A stretch of 64,000 nucleotides of DNA from FEN-680 sp036845225 (GTDB lineage Bacteria > Actinomycetota > Geothermincolia > Fen-727 > Anoxymicrobiaceae): contig DAIUEJ010000003.1 in assembly GCA_036845225.1 (NCBI GenBank), positions 1-64,000 on the forward strand, given 5' to 3'. A program made the position numbers and the translations under genes. The notes under the pieces are model-generated. The model ran no database searches and had not been told where the DNA came from. It saw only the letters and a list, made by a program, of their open reading frames with translations. Below, one piece after another: positions 52,222 to 60,334 of the stretch (position 1 is its first letter; each line of letters starts with the position of its first letter).

Positions 52222-52755
52222 CTATTTTTTGCCCTTGTCACCCTCGCCTTCGGGGGTCTCCTCTTCGGGCTCAACCTCTTCGGCGGGCTCTTCCTCTTCC
52301 TCGACCTCTTCCCAGGCCTCTTCGTTCTCCTCGTACTCCTCGGCCTCTTCCTCGCCTTCCTCCAGCTCCTCGGGCTCCTCCTCTTCCTCCTCGGGCTCCG
52401 GCTCGTGGACGGTCAGGGAGCGGGCTATGGCCGACCTGCTGAAGGTCATGCGGACGCCTTTGTCCACCTCGATGACCACCTTGTCCTCCGTGAGCTTCTT
52501 GATGACGCCGTGGATGCCGCCGATGGTGACGACCTCATCGCCCTTCTGGAGTTCGCTCAAGAGCTTCTGCGCCTCCTGGGCCTTCTTCCTCTGAGGGCGG
52601 TAGAGGACGAAGTACATCACTACGAACATGAGGCCCAGGATGACCCAGAGGCCCCAGGCACCGAAGCCCGAGGTAGTGCTCTTGGTCGGGGCCGTCGCCG
52701 CCACCGCAATCCCCGGATGGGCTGCTATCAACCCGTAGAGGAACATCATTTTCAT
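52222..52755 (-). CDS. yajC: YajC preprotein translocase subunit with long acidic tail
   Basis: 177 residues from ATG 52755 (AAAGGG upstream; further ATGs at 52749 and 52746). One membrane helix (about 31-53), then YRPQRKKAQEAQKLLSELQK and GDEVVTIGGIHGVIKKLTED, the conserved YajC core (to about 112). The last 60 residues (118-177) are almost wholly Glu with a few Pro/Ala, ending GDKGKK. The membrane-proximal part is normal; the acidic tail roughly doubles the usual length and is predicted cytoplasmic. Works with SecDF and YidC. Confidence 0.92.
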   Translation of the reverse strand: MKMMFLYGLIAAHPGIAVAATAPTKSTTSGFGAWGLWVILGLMFVVMYFVLYRPQRKKAQEAQKLLSELQKGDEVVTIGGIHGVIKKLTEDKVVIEVDKGVRMTFSRSAIARSLTVHEPEPEEEEEEPEELEEGEEEAEEYEENEEAWEEVEEEEEPAEEVEPEEETPEGEGDKGKK

Positions 52756-52825
52756 CAATCCCTTTCGGACGTTTCGTCCAGTAAGATGCAAATCCCAACT
52801 ATCATAATAGATGAGTTGCCCTTTG

Positions 52826-53959
52826 TCATTCGGCCCGGGCAACGTCACGCAGGTCGGCCAGGTACTCAGTCACGCCTCCCGCCTCGATGGCCGACCGGAG
52901 TTCTTCCGTAAGCCGTGCGAGCTGGAACAGGTTGTGGACCGTGAGGAGGTGGAACCCCAGGATCTCCTTTGCCATGACGAGGTGCCTCAGGTACGCCCTC
53001 GAGAAGTTCGCGCAGGCGTAGCAGCCGCAGGTCTCATCCAGGGGGCCGTAGTCCTGGCGGAATGCCGCATTCCTCAAGTTGATCCTCTTCGAGGCTACCA
53101 GGGCCGACGCGTTGCGCGCAATGCGCGTCGGCAATACCGAATCGAACATGTCTATGCCCAGGGCCGCGGACTCGGCGAGGCCCAGCGGGTCGCCTACGCC
53201 CATCAGGTATCGCGGCTTCTCCCTGGGCAGGTTCTCGAGTGTCACCGCGATCAGCTCGAGCATCATCTCGCGCGGCTCGCCGACGGAGAGTCCGCCCAGG
53301 CCGTATCCTTCAAACCCCAGTTCGGCCATTGCGGAGGCGCTCTGGCGCCGCAGGTCGGCGAACGCTCCGCCCTGCACGATCCCGAACAGCGCCTGGCGCG
53401 GGTCTTCGTGGGCGGCGAGGCAGCGGCCGGCCCAGTCGAGGTTGAGCGAGACGGAGCGCCACACCCGCTCGCGCTCGGAAGGGTAAGGGAGGCACTCGTC
53501 GAGGGCCATCGCGATGTCGGCCCCGAGCGCCGATTGAGCGCGCATGGAGTCCTCCGGGCTAAGAAAGACCTCGGTGCCGTCGAGGTGCGAGCGGAAACTG
53601 GCGCCCTCCGGCGTGATCTTCACGTCCTTGCCGAGGCTCATCACCTGGTAGCCGCCCGAGTCTGTGAGGATGCTCCCGCTCCAGGACATGAAGCGGTGGA
53701 GCCCGCCTGCGCCCGCGATGACGTCCACCCCCGGCCGCAGCCAGAGGTGGTACGCGTTCGCGAGCACCATCTCGAAGGAGAGCCCGGCGACCTCGTCCGG
53801 GGTCATCGCCTTCACGGTCGCCTGGGTGGCGACGGGCATGAAACACGGCGTGCGGACCTGCCCGTGGGGCGTGGTGATGAGCCCGGCCCGCGCGCCGGTC
53901 CTCGCGTCGCGAGCGGTTATCTCGAATGAAAACCCCGGGGGGCCGTCGGGTGCGTTCAT
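52826..53959 (-). CDS. tgt: tRNA-guanine transglycosylase
   Basis: 377 residues. It exchanges G34 for preQ1 in tRNAs with GUN anticodons. Motifs: TPCFMPVATQATVKAMTPDE, ILTDSGGYQVMSLGKDVKIT, FGIVQGGAFADLRRQSA, GYGLGGLSVGEP, the catalytic Asp in GIDMFDSVLPTR, and zinc ligands CGCYACANFSRAYLRHLV. The last codons overlap the start of queA's stop region (53956). The adjacent queA and queH give the last three steps of queuosine formation. Confidence 0.96.
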   Translation of the reverse strand: MNAPDGPPGFSFEITARDARTGARAGLITTPHGQVRTPCFMPVATQATVKAMTPDEVAGLSFEMVLANAYHLWLRPGVDVIAGAGGLHRFMSWSGSILTDSGGYQVMSLGKDVKITPEGASFRSHLDGTEVFLSPEDSMRAQSALGADIAMALDECLPYPSERERVWRSVSLNLDWAGRCLAAHEDPRQALFGIVQGGAFADLRRQSASAMAELGFEGYGLGGLSVGEPREMMLELIAVTLENLPREKPRYLMGVGDPLGLAESAALGIDMFDSVLPTRIARNASALVASKRINLRNAAFRQDYGPLDETCGCYACANFSRAYLRHLVMAKEILGFHLLTVHNLFQLARLTEELRSAIEAGGVTEYLADLRDVARAE

Positions 53960-55011
53960 AGCACCAGCATAGCATCACCAAAGGAATAGAAGCGGTAGCG
54001 CTCGCGCGCGGCCTCCTCGTACGCGCGAAGGACAAAGTCGGTCCCGCCGAACGCGCACACGAGCATGAGCAGGGTCGAGCGCGGGAAGTGGAAGTTCGTG
54101 ATGAGCGCGTCCACGGCTTTGAACGCGTAGCCCGGAGTGATGAACAGGTCCGTGCGACCGTGGCCCGCCGCGACCGTGCCGTCGTCCGATGCGCACGTCT
54201 CCAGGACCCGGACCGAGGTGGTGCCGACCGCGACGACCCTGCCGCCGCGCCGCCTCGCCTCGTTGGCGGTCGCCGCGCAGCGCTCGTCCATGGAGAACCA
54301 CTCGGTGTGCATCCGGTGGTCCTCCACGTCCTCTTCGCGCACCGGGATGAAGGTGTCCATCCCGACGGCCAGCTCCAGGCGGGCCGTCAGGACTCCTTTG
54401 GCGGCGAGGCGGTCGAGCACGTCCGGCGTGAAATGGAGGCCGGCGGTCGGGGCTGCCGACGAGAGCTCTCTTTCAGCGTAGACGGTCTGGTAGCGCTCGG
54501 AGTCGGGCAGCTCGTGAGTGATGTATGGAGGCAGCGGTACCTCGCCGCAGGCGTCGATCGCGGCCTGCACGTCCCCGCCCGCCGCAGACAGCTCTACCAT
54601 CACGATGCCATCGTCGGGCCCGCCGATGACGTCGGCTTCCAGGACCCCATCGGCGAAAGATATCTTCACGCCGGGCCTCAACGCCGCTCCGCGGGTCATG
54701 GCCTTCCAGCGGTTGCCCGAAAACGCACCACCGGTGCCTGACCCCAGTGGTGCATTTTCGAGGAGCAGGAGCTCGACCGCGCCCCCGGACGGCTCCTTCT
54801 TCCCGTGGAGCCTCGCGGGCAGGACCCTGGTGCTGTTGACCACCAGGGCGTCACCCTCGCGCAGCAGTTCCGGCAGGTCGCGGAAGACGTGGTGAGTGAC
54901 GCGCCGGGTGGCGCGGTCCAGCACCATGAGCCTGCTGGAGTCGCGTTCCGGGAGCGGGTCCTGGGCGATGAGTCCTGGCGGAAGGTCGTAGTCGAAGATG
55001 GATGTCTTCAT
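53956..55011 (-). CDS. queA: S-adenosylmethionine:tRNA ribosyltransferase-isomerase
   Basis: 351 residues from ATG 55011 (ATGA overlap with queH). It transfers the ribosyl moiety of SAM to preQ1-tRNA to make epoxyqueuosine. Motifs: DYDLPPGLIAQDPLPERDSS, DALVVNSTRVLPARLHGKK, PLPPYI, APTAGLHFTPDVL, ITNFHFPRSTLLMLVCAFGG. Residues about 85-99 (ENAPLGSGTGGAFSG), between VELLLL and NRWKAM, have no counterpart in the short loop I recall for other QueA. They are encoded by a hairpin repeat (54719-54759) related to repeats elsewhere in this window. Confidence 0.93.
   Translation of the reverse strand: MKTSIFDYDLPPGLIAQDPLPERDSSRLMVLDRATRRVTHHVFRDLPELLREGDALVVNSTRVLPARLHGKKEPSGGAVELLLLENAPLGSGTGGAFSGNRWKAMTRGAALRPGVKISFADGVLEADVIGGPDDGIVMVELSAAGGDVQAAIDACGEVPLPPYITHELPDSERYQTVYAERELSSAAPTAGLHFTPDVLDRLAAKGVLTARLELAVGMDTFIPVREEDVEDHRMHTEWFSMDERCAATANEARRRGGRVVAVGTTSVRVLETCASDDGTVAAGHGRTDLFITPGYAFKAVDALITNFHFPRSTLLMLVCAFGGTDFVLRAYEEAARERYRFYSFGDAMLVL
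54719..54759. repeat. GTGCCTGACCCC-core hairpin repeat embedded in queA
   Basis: Arms GAAAACGCACCAC (54719-54731) and GTGGTGCATTTTC (54747-54759) pair in 12 of 13 positions around the core GGTGCCTGACCCC. The same core occurs in four intergenic copies between 56 and 63.5 kb, all in the same orientation. Here it is read in frame and adds residues to QueA. Confidence 0.65.
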
Positions 55012-55592
55012 CGGCGGGGCGGGTCGCTCTTCTGGTAGCGCTCTTTCTCGCTGTACACGCAGCCGCAATAGGACTGCCGGTACATGCCTTGCCGGTGGGA
55101 CTCCTCGACCGACTCACGGTAGCCGCCGCTCATGTCCTCGAAGATGAAATGCACCCCGTGCTCGAAGGCCGCGGCCTCTCCCGCCTCGCGGATGAGGGCC
55201 TGGTCCTGGTAGGGGCTGACCAGCAGCGTGGTGGTGAAGGTAGCGATGCCGAGCCTGCGAGCCTCAGAGGCGGCGCGGCCCAGGCGCAGCGCGAAACAGC
55301 GGGAGCACCGACTCGCGGCATCAGGCTCTCCCGCGACGCCGGCCTGCCCTGGAGCCACCTCGGCCAGGAAGCGCTCCATCTCGTACGGGCCGGCGCGCAG
55401 CGACAGCCCCTCCTTCCCGCAGAAGTCGACGACGGCGAAGTACCTTTCCCGGTACTCGCGGAACGGGTGGATGTTCGGGTTGTAGAAGAAGGGCACAACT
55501 TCCAGGCCGCGCTCCCGCAACAGCACGAGCGGCTGGATCAGGCACGGGGCGCAGCAGGTGTGGAGGAGTACTCTCGTGTCGCTAACGGCCAT
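55008..55592 (-). CDS. queH: Epoxyqueuosine reductase QueH
   Basis: 194 residues. Iron-sulfur enzyme that reduces epoxyqueuosine to queuosine in tRNA, an alternative to QueG found mostly in anaerobes. Cysteine motifs: LLHTCCAPCLIQPL, SRCSRCFALRLG, and YRQSYCGCVYSEKERYQ, as in the QueH (DUF208) family; FFYNPNIHPFREYRER is also typical. Overlaps queA by four bases. Confidence 0.94.
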   Translation of the reverse strand: MAVSDTRVLLHTCCAPCLIQPLVLLRERGLEVVPFFYNPNIHPFREYRERYFAVVDFCGKEGLSLRAGPYEMERFLAEVAPGQAGVAGEPDAASRCSRCFALRLGRAASEARRLGIATFTTTLLVSPYQDQALIREAGEAAAFEHGVHFIFEDMSGGYRESVEESHRQGMYRQSYCGCVYSEKERYQKSDPPRR

Positions 55593-55604
55593 CTTGCATC
55601 GCCC

Positions 55605-56648
55605 TCAGAACAGGCTCTCCCTCTCGCCGCTGGTGCCTGGCTCGCGCCCCAGGTGCTTGAAAGCGCGGGGCGTCGCCACGCGTCCCCTCGGGGTGCGCTT
55701 CAGGAACCCGATCTGCATGAGGTAGGGCTCGTAGACCTCCTCAAGTGTGTCAGACTCCTCGCCGACCGCCGCCGCCAGCGTCTTGAGCCCTACGGGGCCC
55801 CCCGAGAACTTGTCGATTATCGCGGATAGCACCGCCTGGTCGAGCACGTCCAGCCCCATGTCGTCGATCTGCAGCATCTCCATGGCGCTGGCCGCGACAT
55901 CTCCGGTGACGACGTTGTCCGCCTCCACCTCGGCGTAGTCCCTCACGCGCTTGAGCAGGCGGTTCGCGACGCGCGGGGTGCCCCGCGACCGCCGTGCGAT
56001 CTCGTGGGCTCCCGTCTCGTCGACGCTGATCTTCAGGATGGCCGCGGCGCGGTTCACGATCTGTTCCATCTCGTCCACTGGGTAGTAGTCGAGGCGGCAC
56101 GAGACGCCGAAACGCGTCAGCAGCGGCGCGGTCATCAGGCCCACCCGCGTGGTCGCCCCGATGAGCGTGAACCTCGGCAGCGGCAGTCTGACGTCCCTCG
56201 CGCCCGGGCCTTTCCCGATGATGATGTCGATCTGGAAGTCTTCCATGGCGGGGTAGAGTATCTCCTCCACCGTGCGGGGCAGGCGGTGGATCTCGTCGAT
56301 GAAAAGCACCTCGTTCTGCTCGAGGTTTGTGAGGATCGCCGCGAGGTCTCCCTGGCGCTCGAGCGCGGGCCCGCTGGTCGAGCGCGTGTTGACCCCGAGC
56401 TCGTTGGATATTATCGCGGCAAGCGTCGTCTTGCCGAGCCCCGGCGGCCCGGAGAGCAGGACGTGGTCGAGCACCTCACCCCTGTTCTTCGCGGCCTCGA
56501 TGAATATGCGGAGCTGCTCCTTGTTGGCGGACTGGCCTATGAACTCGGCCAGGGTGCGAGGGCGCAGGGTGAGGTCGAGGGCTTTGTCCTCCGCGGACAG
56601 CGCCTCCCCCGCCAGTCCCCTGCTGTGCTCTTCAGCCGTCAATCTCAC
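55605..56648 (-). CDS. ruvB: Holliday junction branch migration ATPase RuvB
   Basis: 347 residues. AAA+ motor: LRPRTLAEFIGQSANKEQLR, Walker A GPPGLGKTTLA, Walker B LFIDEIHRLPRTVEE, sensor 1 IGATTRVGLMTAPLLTRFG, the Arg finger and sensor 2 region (RRSRGTPRVANRLLKRVRD), and a C-terminal winged-helix domain (PYLMQIGFLKRTPRGRVATP). Pumps DNA through the junction with RuvA. A hairpin repeat lies in the short gap to ruvA. Confidence 0.97.
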   Translation of the reverse strand: MRLTAEEHSRGLAGEALSAEDKALDLTLRPRTLAEFIGQSANKEQLRIFIEAAKNRGEVLDHVLLSGPPGLGKTTLAAIISNELGVNTRSTSGPALERQGDLAAILTNLEQNEVLFIDEIHRLPRTVEEILYPAMEDFQIDIIIGKGPGARDVRLPLPRFTLIGATTRVGLMTAPLLTRFGVSCRLDYYPVDEMEQIVNRAAAILKISVDETGAHEIARRSRGTPRVANRLLKRVRDYAEVEADNVVTGDVAASAMEMLQIDDMGLDVLDQAVLSAIIDKFSGGPVGLKTLAAAVGEESDTLEEVYEPYLMQIGFLKRTPRGRVATPRAFKHLGREPGTSGERESLF

Positions 56649-56655
56649 TCCTCAT

Positions 56656-56682
56656 GCAAAAAGGTGCCTGGCCCCTTTTTGC
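56656..56682. repeat. GTGCCTGGCCCC-core hairpin repeat, ruvA-ruvB gap
   Basis: GCAAAAAGG (56656-56664) and CCTTTTTGC (56674-56682) are perfect inverted arms around TGCCTGGCC. On the minus strand the stem is followed by no gene-like sequence before ruvB, so it may act as a 3' hairpin for ruvA. It lies four bases from the ruvA stop. Confidence 0.65.
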
Positions 56683-56686
56683 GTTT

Positions 56687-57280
56687 TCAGCGGCCTCTCT
56701 GTTTCAAAGCGAACTGGAGGAGCTCCTCTATGCCGGGCTCCTCACCGGATTTGAAAGGATACTTCTTGAGCATGTCGCTCGCCTCCAGGCGGGTGAAGCC
56801 GAGCGCGACCAGCGCCTCGGCCGCCTCCTCGAAAAGCATCTTCCCGTCGGCCGGCAGCCCCACTATATCTTCGGCCGAGGGCTCGACCTTGTCCTTCATC
56901 TCGAGCAGGAGCCTCTCCGCGCTCTTCTTGCCGACGCCGGGGATGATCGTAAGGGTGTCGGCGTCGCCGCTCCTGATCACGGCCTCGAACCGGTCGGGCG
57001 GGAATATCGACAGCACCGAGAGCGCCTTCTGCGCCCCGAACCCGGACACCGAGGTCAGCTTCACGAAGAGGTCGCGCGCCCTCGGCGTGTCGAAGCCGTA
57101 GAGCTGAAGGACGTCCTGCCGGACCAGCAGGTAAGTGTGAAGCGCGACGTCGCCTCCCGCCGCCGGGGCCCGGTCTATCGTTCCGGCCGGCGCCCGCACC
57201 TCGAGCCCGAGGCCGCCCACGAGCACCACGAGCCGGTCCGGCTCTTTCTCTAATATCTTGCCTTTGAGGTAAGCGATCAT
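56687..57280 (-). CDS. ruvA: Holliday junction DNA helicase subunit RuvA
   Basis: 197 residues from ATG 57280. N-terminal OB-fold (about 1-64), two HhH motifs (LTSVSGFGAQKALSVLS and LTIIPGVGKKSAERLLLEMK), acidic pin region, then a flexible linker and C-terminal domain III (AAEALVALGFTRLEASDML) that contacts RuvB. The ribosome site GGAG lies inside the terminal repeat of the MITE-like element at 57282-57448. Confidence 0.95.
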   Translation of the reverse strand: MIAYLKGKILEKEPDRLVVLVGGLGLEVRAPAGTIDRAPAAGGDVALHTYLLVRQDVLQLYGFDTPRARDLFVKLTSVSGFGAQKALSVLSIFPPDRFEAVIRSGDADTLTIIPGVGKKSAERLLLEMKDKVEPSAEDIVGLPADGKMLFEEAAEALVALGFTRLEASDMLKKYPFKSGEEPGIEELLQFALKQRGR

Positions 57281-57281
57281 C

Positions 57282-57448
57282 TTAGTGCTCCGTCCCATAG
57301 ATACCTTGGCATTCGACCGCCGCGGCATCCGCTCCTGCCACGTTCCGCTCCCTCGGAGTACTCAGTGAGTACGACTCGCTCGCGCGCCTTGCAGGCGCGG
57401 CGCCCCGACACTCTCGGTGCGTCAAGTTACCTATGGGACGGAACACTA
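57282..57448. mobile_element. MITE-like element between ruvA and ruvC
   Basis: The ends TAGTGCTCCGTCCCATAG (57282-57299) and CTATGGGACGGAACACTA (57431-57448) are inverted repeats matching in 17 of 18 positions; weaker similarity extends further inwards. Terminal TA at both ends could be a TA target duplication, as for IS630/Tc1-mariner elements. The interior has palindromes (GTACTCAGTGAGTAC near 57357, CGCGCCTTGCAGGCGCG near 57384) and no gene. The right end includes the ruvC stop codon, the left end the ruvA ribosome site. Mobility inferred from structure only. Confidence 0.6.
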
Positions 57449-57949
57449 GGTCCCCGTCAGCTCTCGGAGCCTGCGGGACTGCAGGTGGCAGATCGCCATG
57501 GCGAGGGCGTCGCAGGCGTGGAGTGACGCCGGCGCCTCGGCCATCCGCAGCAACGCGGTCACCATGTACTGGACCTGCTCCTTTGAGGCGTTCCCGTTGC
57601 CGACGACCGCCTGCTTGACCTGGAGCGGCGTGTACTCCGTCCACTGTGCCCCGGCGTGGTTGCACGCGAGCAGGATGACGCCGCGGGCCTGCCCGACCGC
57701 GATAGCAGTCTTCTGGTTGGTGTTGAAGAAGAGTTGCTCGATGACCACCACGTCCGGCTCCAGCTCGATGACCACCTTCTTTGACTCGCTGTAGAGCACG
57801 GCGAGGCGGTCGGACATATCGGCCTTAGCGGAGGTCTTTATCGCGCCGTGAGTGCCGGCGCTGAGCAGGTTGCCCGTCTCGACGACGAGGCCGTAGCCGG
57901 TGTTGGTTATCCCCGGGTCTATTCCCAGCACCCTGAACGCTTTAGCCAA
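57446..57949 (-). CDS. ruvC: Holliday junction endonuclease RuvC
   Basis: 167 residues. RNase H-like resolvase. Catalytic acidic residues lie in VLGIDPGITNTGYG (Asp), VVVIEQLFFNTNQKTA (Glu) and HACDALAMAICH (Asp). QVKQAVVGNGNASKEQVQYM is also family-typical. TAG stop at 57448-57446 falls inside the inverted repeat of the MITE-like element, so the last codons may have been altered by insertion (end RRLRELTGT). Confidence 0.95.
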   Translation of the reverse strand: MAKAFRVLGIDPGITNTGYGLVVETGNLLSAGTHGAIKTSAKADMSDRLAVLYSESKKVVIELEPDVVVIEQLFFNTNQKTAIAVGQARGVILLACNHAGAQWTEYTPLQVKQAVVGNGNASKEQVQYMVTALLRMAEAPASLHACDALAMAICHLQSRRLRELTGT

Positions 57950-57982
57950 AGCACTTCCTTTGCCGCAGGTCGGGCTTTCACC

Positions 57983-58741
57983 CTATTCTGCGTTCACTTC
58001 TTCCTCGAGCACCTCGTCGGGGATGTCGAAGTTGGCGTAGACCTCCGTAACGTCGTCCAGGTCTTCGAGCGCATCGATAAGGCGCAGCAGCTTCCTCGCG
58101 CCGTCCTGGCCCACCGCGATGGTGTTCTTAGGCACCATGGTGAGCTCCGCGCTCTCGGTCTCGATCGCGGCCTCCTTGAGAGCGTCGCGCACCTGGCCGA
58201 ACTCCTCGATATCACAGACGATCTCCCAGTAATCGCCCTCGTCCCTGAGGTCGTCGGCCCCGGCGTCGAGGGCTATCGTGAGCAGCTCTTCCTCGTCGTG
58301 CTCGGGGGTCCGCTTGATGAGGAACACGCCCTTCTTCTCGAATATCCACGCGACCGAGCCGGTCTCACCGAGCCTGGCGTTGGCGCGCGTGAAAACACGG
58401 CGGACGTCCGCCGAGGTCCTGTTGCGGTTGTCGGTGAGCACGTCCACTATCACCGCTACTCCGCCCTCCCCGTAACCCTCGAACGTCATCTCCTCAAGGT
58501 GGCCCCCGGCAAGCTCGCCGGTCCCCTTGGCGATGGCCCGCTTGATGTTGTCCATGGGCATGCTGACCTTGCGCGCCGCCTCGATCTCGTTGGCAAGCAT
58601 CGCGTTGGCGTCGGGGTTGCCCCCGCCCTCTCGCGCCGCGATCGTGATGCGGTGGGACAGCTTGCTGAAGAGCTGGCCCCGCTTCGCGTCCTCCTTGCCT
58701 TTCTTATGCTTTATTGAATGCCACTTGGAGTGTCCTGACAT
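57983..58741 (-). CDS. yebC: YebC/PmpR-family regulatory or translation protein
   Basis: 252 residues. N-terminus GHSKWHSIKHKKGKEDAKRG, then NPDANAMLANEIEAARKVSM, GYGEGGVAVIVDVLTDNRNR and a C-terminal ferredoxin-like pair of domains. The family is classed as transcriptional regulators; some members help ribosomes through proline-rich stretches. Usual neighbour of ruvC. ATG 58741. Confidence 0.95.
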   Translation of the reverse strand: MSGHSKWHSIKHKKGKEDAKRGQLFSKLSHRITIAAREGGGNPDANAMLANEIEAARKVSMPMDNIKRAIAKGTGELAGGHLEEMTFEGYGEGGVAVIVDVLTDNRNRTSADVRRVFTRANARLGETGSVAWIFEKKGVFLIKRTPEHDEEELLTIALDAGADDLRDEGDYWEIVCDIEEFGQVRDALKEAAIETESAELTMVPKNTIAVGQDGARKLLRLIDALEDLDDVTEVYANFDIPDEVLEEEVNAE

Positions 58742-58742
58742 C

Positions 58743-59360
58743 TCAAACCTCCGTGTCGCTCGCGACCCGCGACGCTTTTACCATGTCCAGGAAGTAGCCG
58801 TGTATCCTCGTGTCACCCGTGAGCTCCGGGTGGAACGCCCCCATGAGCAGGCCGCCCTCTCGCGCCAGCACGACGCCTTCGGCCAGGCTCGCCATCCCGG
58901 TGACGCCGGGCCCCATCTCCTCGATCACCGGCGCCCTGATGAAGATCGCCCTGAAAGGCTTTTCTTCGTCGGCGATGCCTCGCACCATGATGTCTCTCTC
59001 GAACGAGTCCACCTGCCGCCCGAAGGCGTTTCGCTCGACCGTCACGTCCGCGAGGCCGAGGATCGTCCCGTGCTTCCCCTTCACACGGCGGGAGACGATG
59101 ATGAGGCCGGCGCACGTCCCGTAGACCGGGACACCGGCGGCCGCGAGCTCCTTTATCGGAGCCGCGAACCCGTACTCATCAATTAGTTTTCCAATCGTGG
59201 TGCTTTCTCCTCCGGGGATGATGAGCCCGTCGACATGAGTAAGCCCGGAAGGGCGCTTTATCCCGACCCCCCGGGCCCCGCATCGCTCGATCATCCGGAG
59301 GTGCTCGCGCACGGCTCCCTGAAGAGCGAGAACCCCGATGGTTACTTGGTTACCAGCCAC
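58743..59360 (-). CDS. pdxT: Pyridoxal 5'-phosphate synthase glutaminase subunit PdxT
   Basis: 205 residues. Glutamine amidotransferase class I: IIPGGESTTIGKLID, nucleophile Cys in VYGTCAGLIIVSR, and the His/Glu pair in GAFHPELTGDTRIHGYFL. It feeds ammonia to PdxS. GTG start 59360 overlaps the end of pdxS by eleven bases. Confidence 0.96.
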   Translation of the reverse strand: MAGNQVTIGVLALQGAVREHLRMIERCGARGVGIKRPSGLTHVDGLIIPGGESTTIGKLIDEYGFAAPIKELAAAGVPVYGTCAGLIIVSRRVKGKHGTILGLADVTVERNAFGRQVDSFERDIMVRGIADEEKPFRAIFIRAPVIEEMGPGVTGMASLAEGVVLAREGGLLMGAFHPELTGDTRIHGYFLDMVKASRVASDTEV

Positions 59361-60243
59361 GGAACTGAATCAGGTTCTCCTTGCCGATCTCGCCTATCTC
59401 GAGGCCTTTCATGGCCTCGCCCAGGCCGCGGGAGACCTCCGCGATCAGCTCGGGGTCTTCGTAGTGAGTGGTCGCCTGCACGATGGCTTTCGCCCGCGGC
59501 GCCGGGTCCTCTGACTTGAATATGCCGGAGCCCACGAACACGCCGTCGGCGCCGAGCTGCATCATGAGGGCAGCGTCAGCCGGTGTCGCGATGCCGCCGG
59601 CGGAGAAGTTCACCACGGGGAGCTTGCCGGTGCGCGCGACCTCGACGACCAGCTCGTAGGGCGCCTGCAGCTCCTTGGCGGCGCTCATCAGCGCCTCGGA
59701 GGGAAGGGTAGTGAGACGCGCGAGCTCGCTGGTGATGGTGCGCATGTGGCGGACCGCTTCCACCACGTTGCCGGTGCCGGCCTCTCCCTTGGTGCGGACC
59801 ATCGCCGCGCCTTCACCGATGCGGCGGAGCGCCTCACCGAGGTTGATCGCGCCGCAGACGAACGGCACCTTGAACTTCCACTTGTCGACGTGGTTCGCCT
59901 CGTCGGCGGGAGTGAGCACCTCGCTCTCGTCGACGTAATCGACCCCCATGGCCTCGAGGACCTGCGCCTCCACGAAGTGGCCTATCCGGCATTTCGCCAT
60001 GACGGGAATGGTAACGGTCTCCATGATCCCCTGGATCACGGTCGTGTCGGCCATGCGGGCGACGCCGCCCGCCGCGCGGATGTCGGCGGGCACGCGCTCG
60101 AGCGCCATCACCGCGACCGCCCCGGCGTCCTCGGCGATCTTCGCATGCTCGACGGTGGTGACGTCCATGATGACGCCGCCCTTGAGCATCTCGGCGAGGC
60201 CTCTCTTGACTGTGATCGTGCCTTTCTCGACGCTGTTTTCCAT
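59350..60243 (-). CDS. pdxS: Pyridoxal 5'-phosphate synthase lyase subunit PdxS
   Basis: 297 residues from ATG 60243. It builds PLP from ribose 5-phosphate, glyceraldehyde 3-phosphate and ammonia (DXP-independent route). Motifs: GTITVKRGLAEMLKGGVIMD, VTIPVMAKCRIGHFVEAQVL, YVDESEVLTPADEANHVDKW, PFVCGAINLGEALRRIGEGA. The catalytic Lys (in MAKCRIGH and in KWKFKVPF) regions are intact. Coupled with pdxT. Confidence 0.97.
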   Translation of the reverse strand: MENSVEKGTITVKRGLAEMLKGGVIMDVTTVEHAKIAEDAGAVAVMALERVPADIRAAGGVARMADTTVIQGIMETVTIPVMAKCRIGHFVEAQVLEAMGVDYVDESEVLTPADEANHVDKWKFKVPFVCGAINLGEALRRIGEGAAMVRTKGEAGTGNVVEAVRHMRTITSELARLTTLPSEALMSAAKELQAPYELVVEVARTGKLPVVNFSAGGIATPADAALMMQLGADGVFVGSGIFKSEDPAPRAKAIVQATTHYEDPELIAEVSRGLGEAMKGLEIGEIGKENLIQFRGW

Positions 60244-60334
60244 TGAAAACCTTTCAATTGTGGTCTTAACCAATGATATCGCTAAGGGTATGGGGCTGCA
60301 ACGTGAGCGATGCAGTCGCGACGACCCGGCTGCT

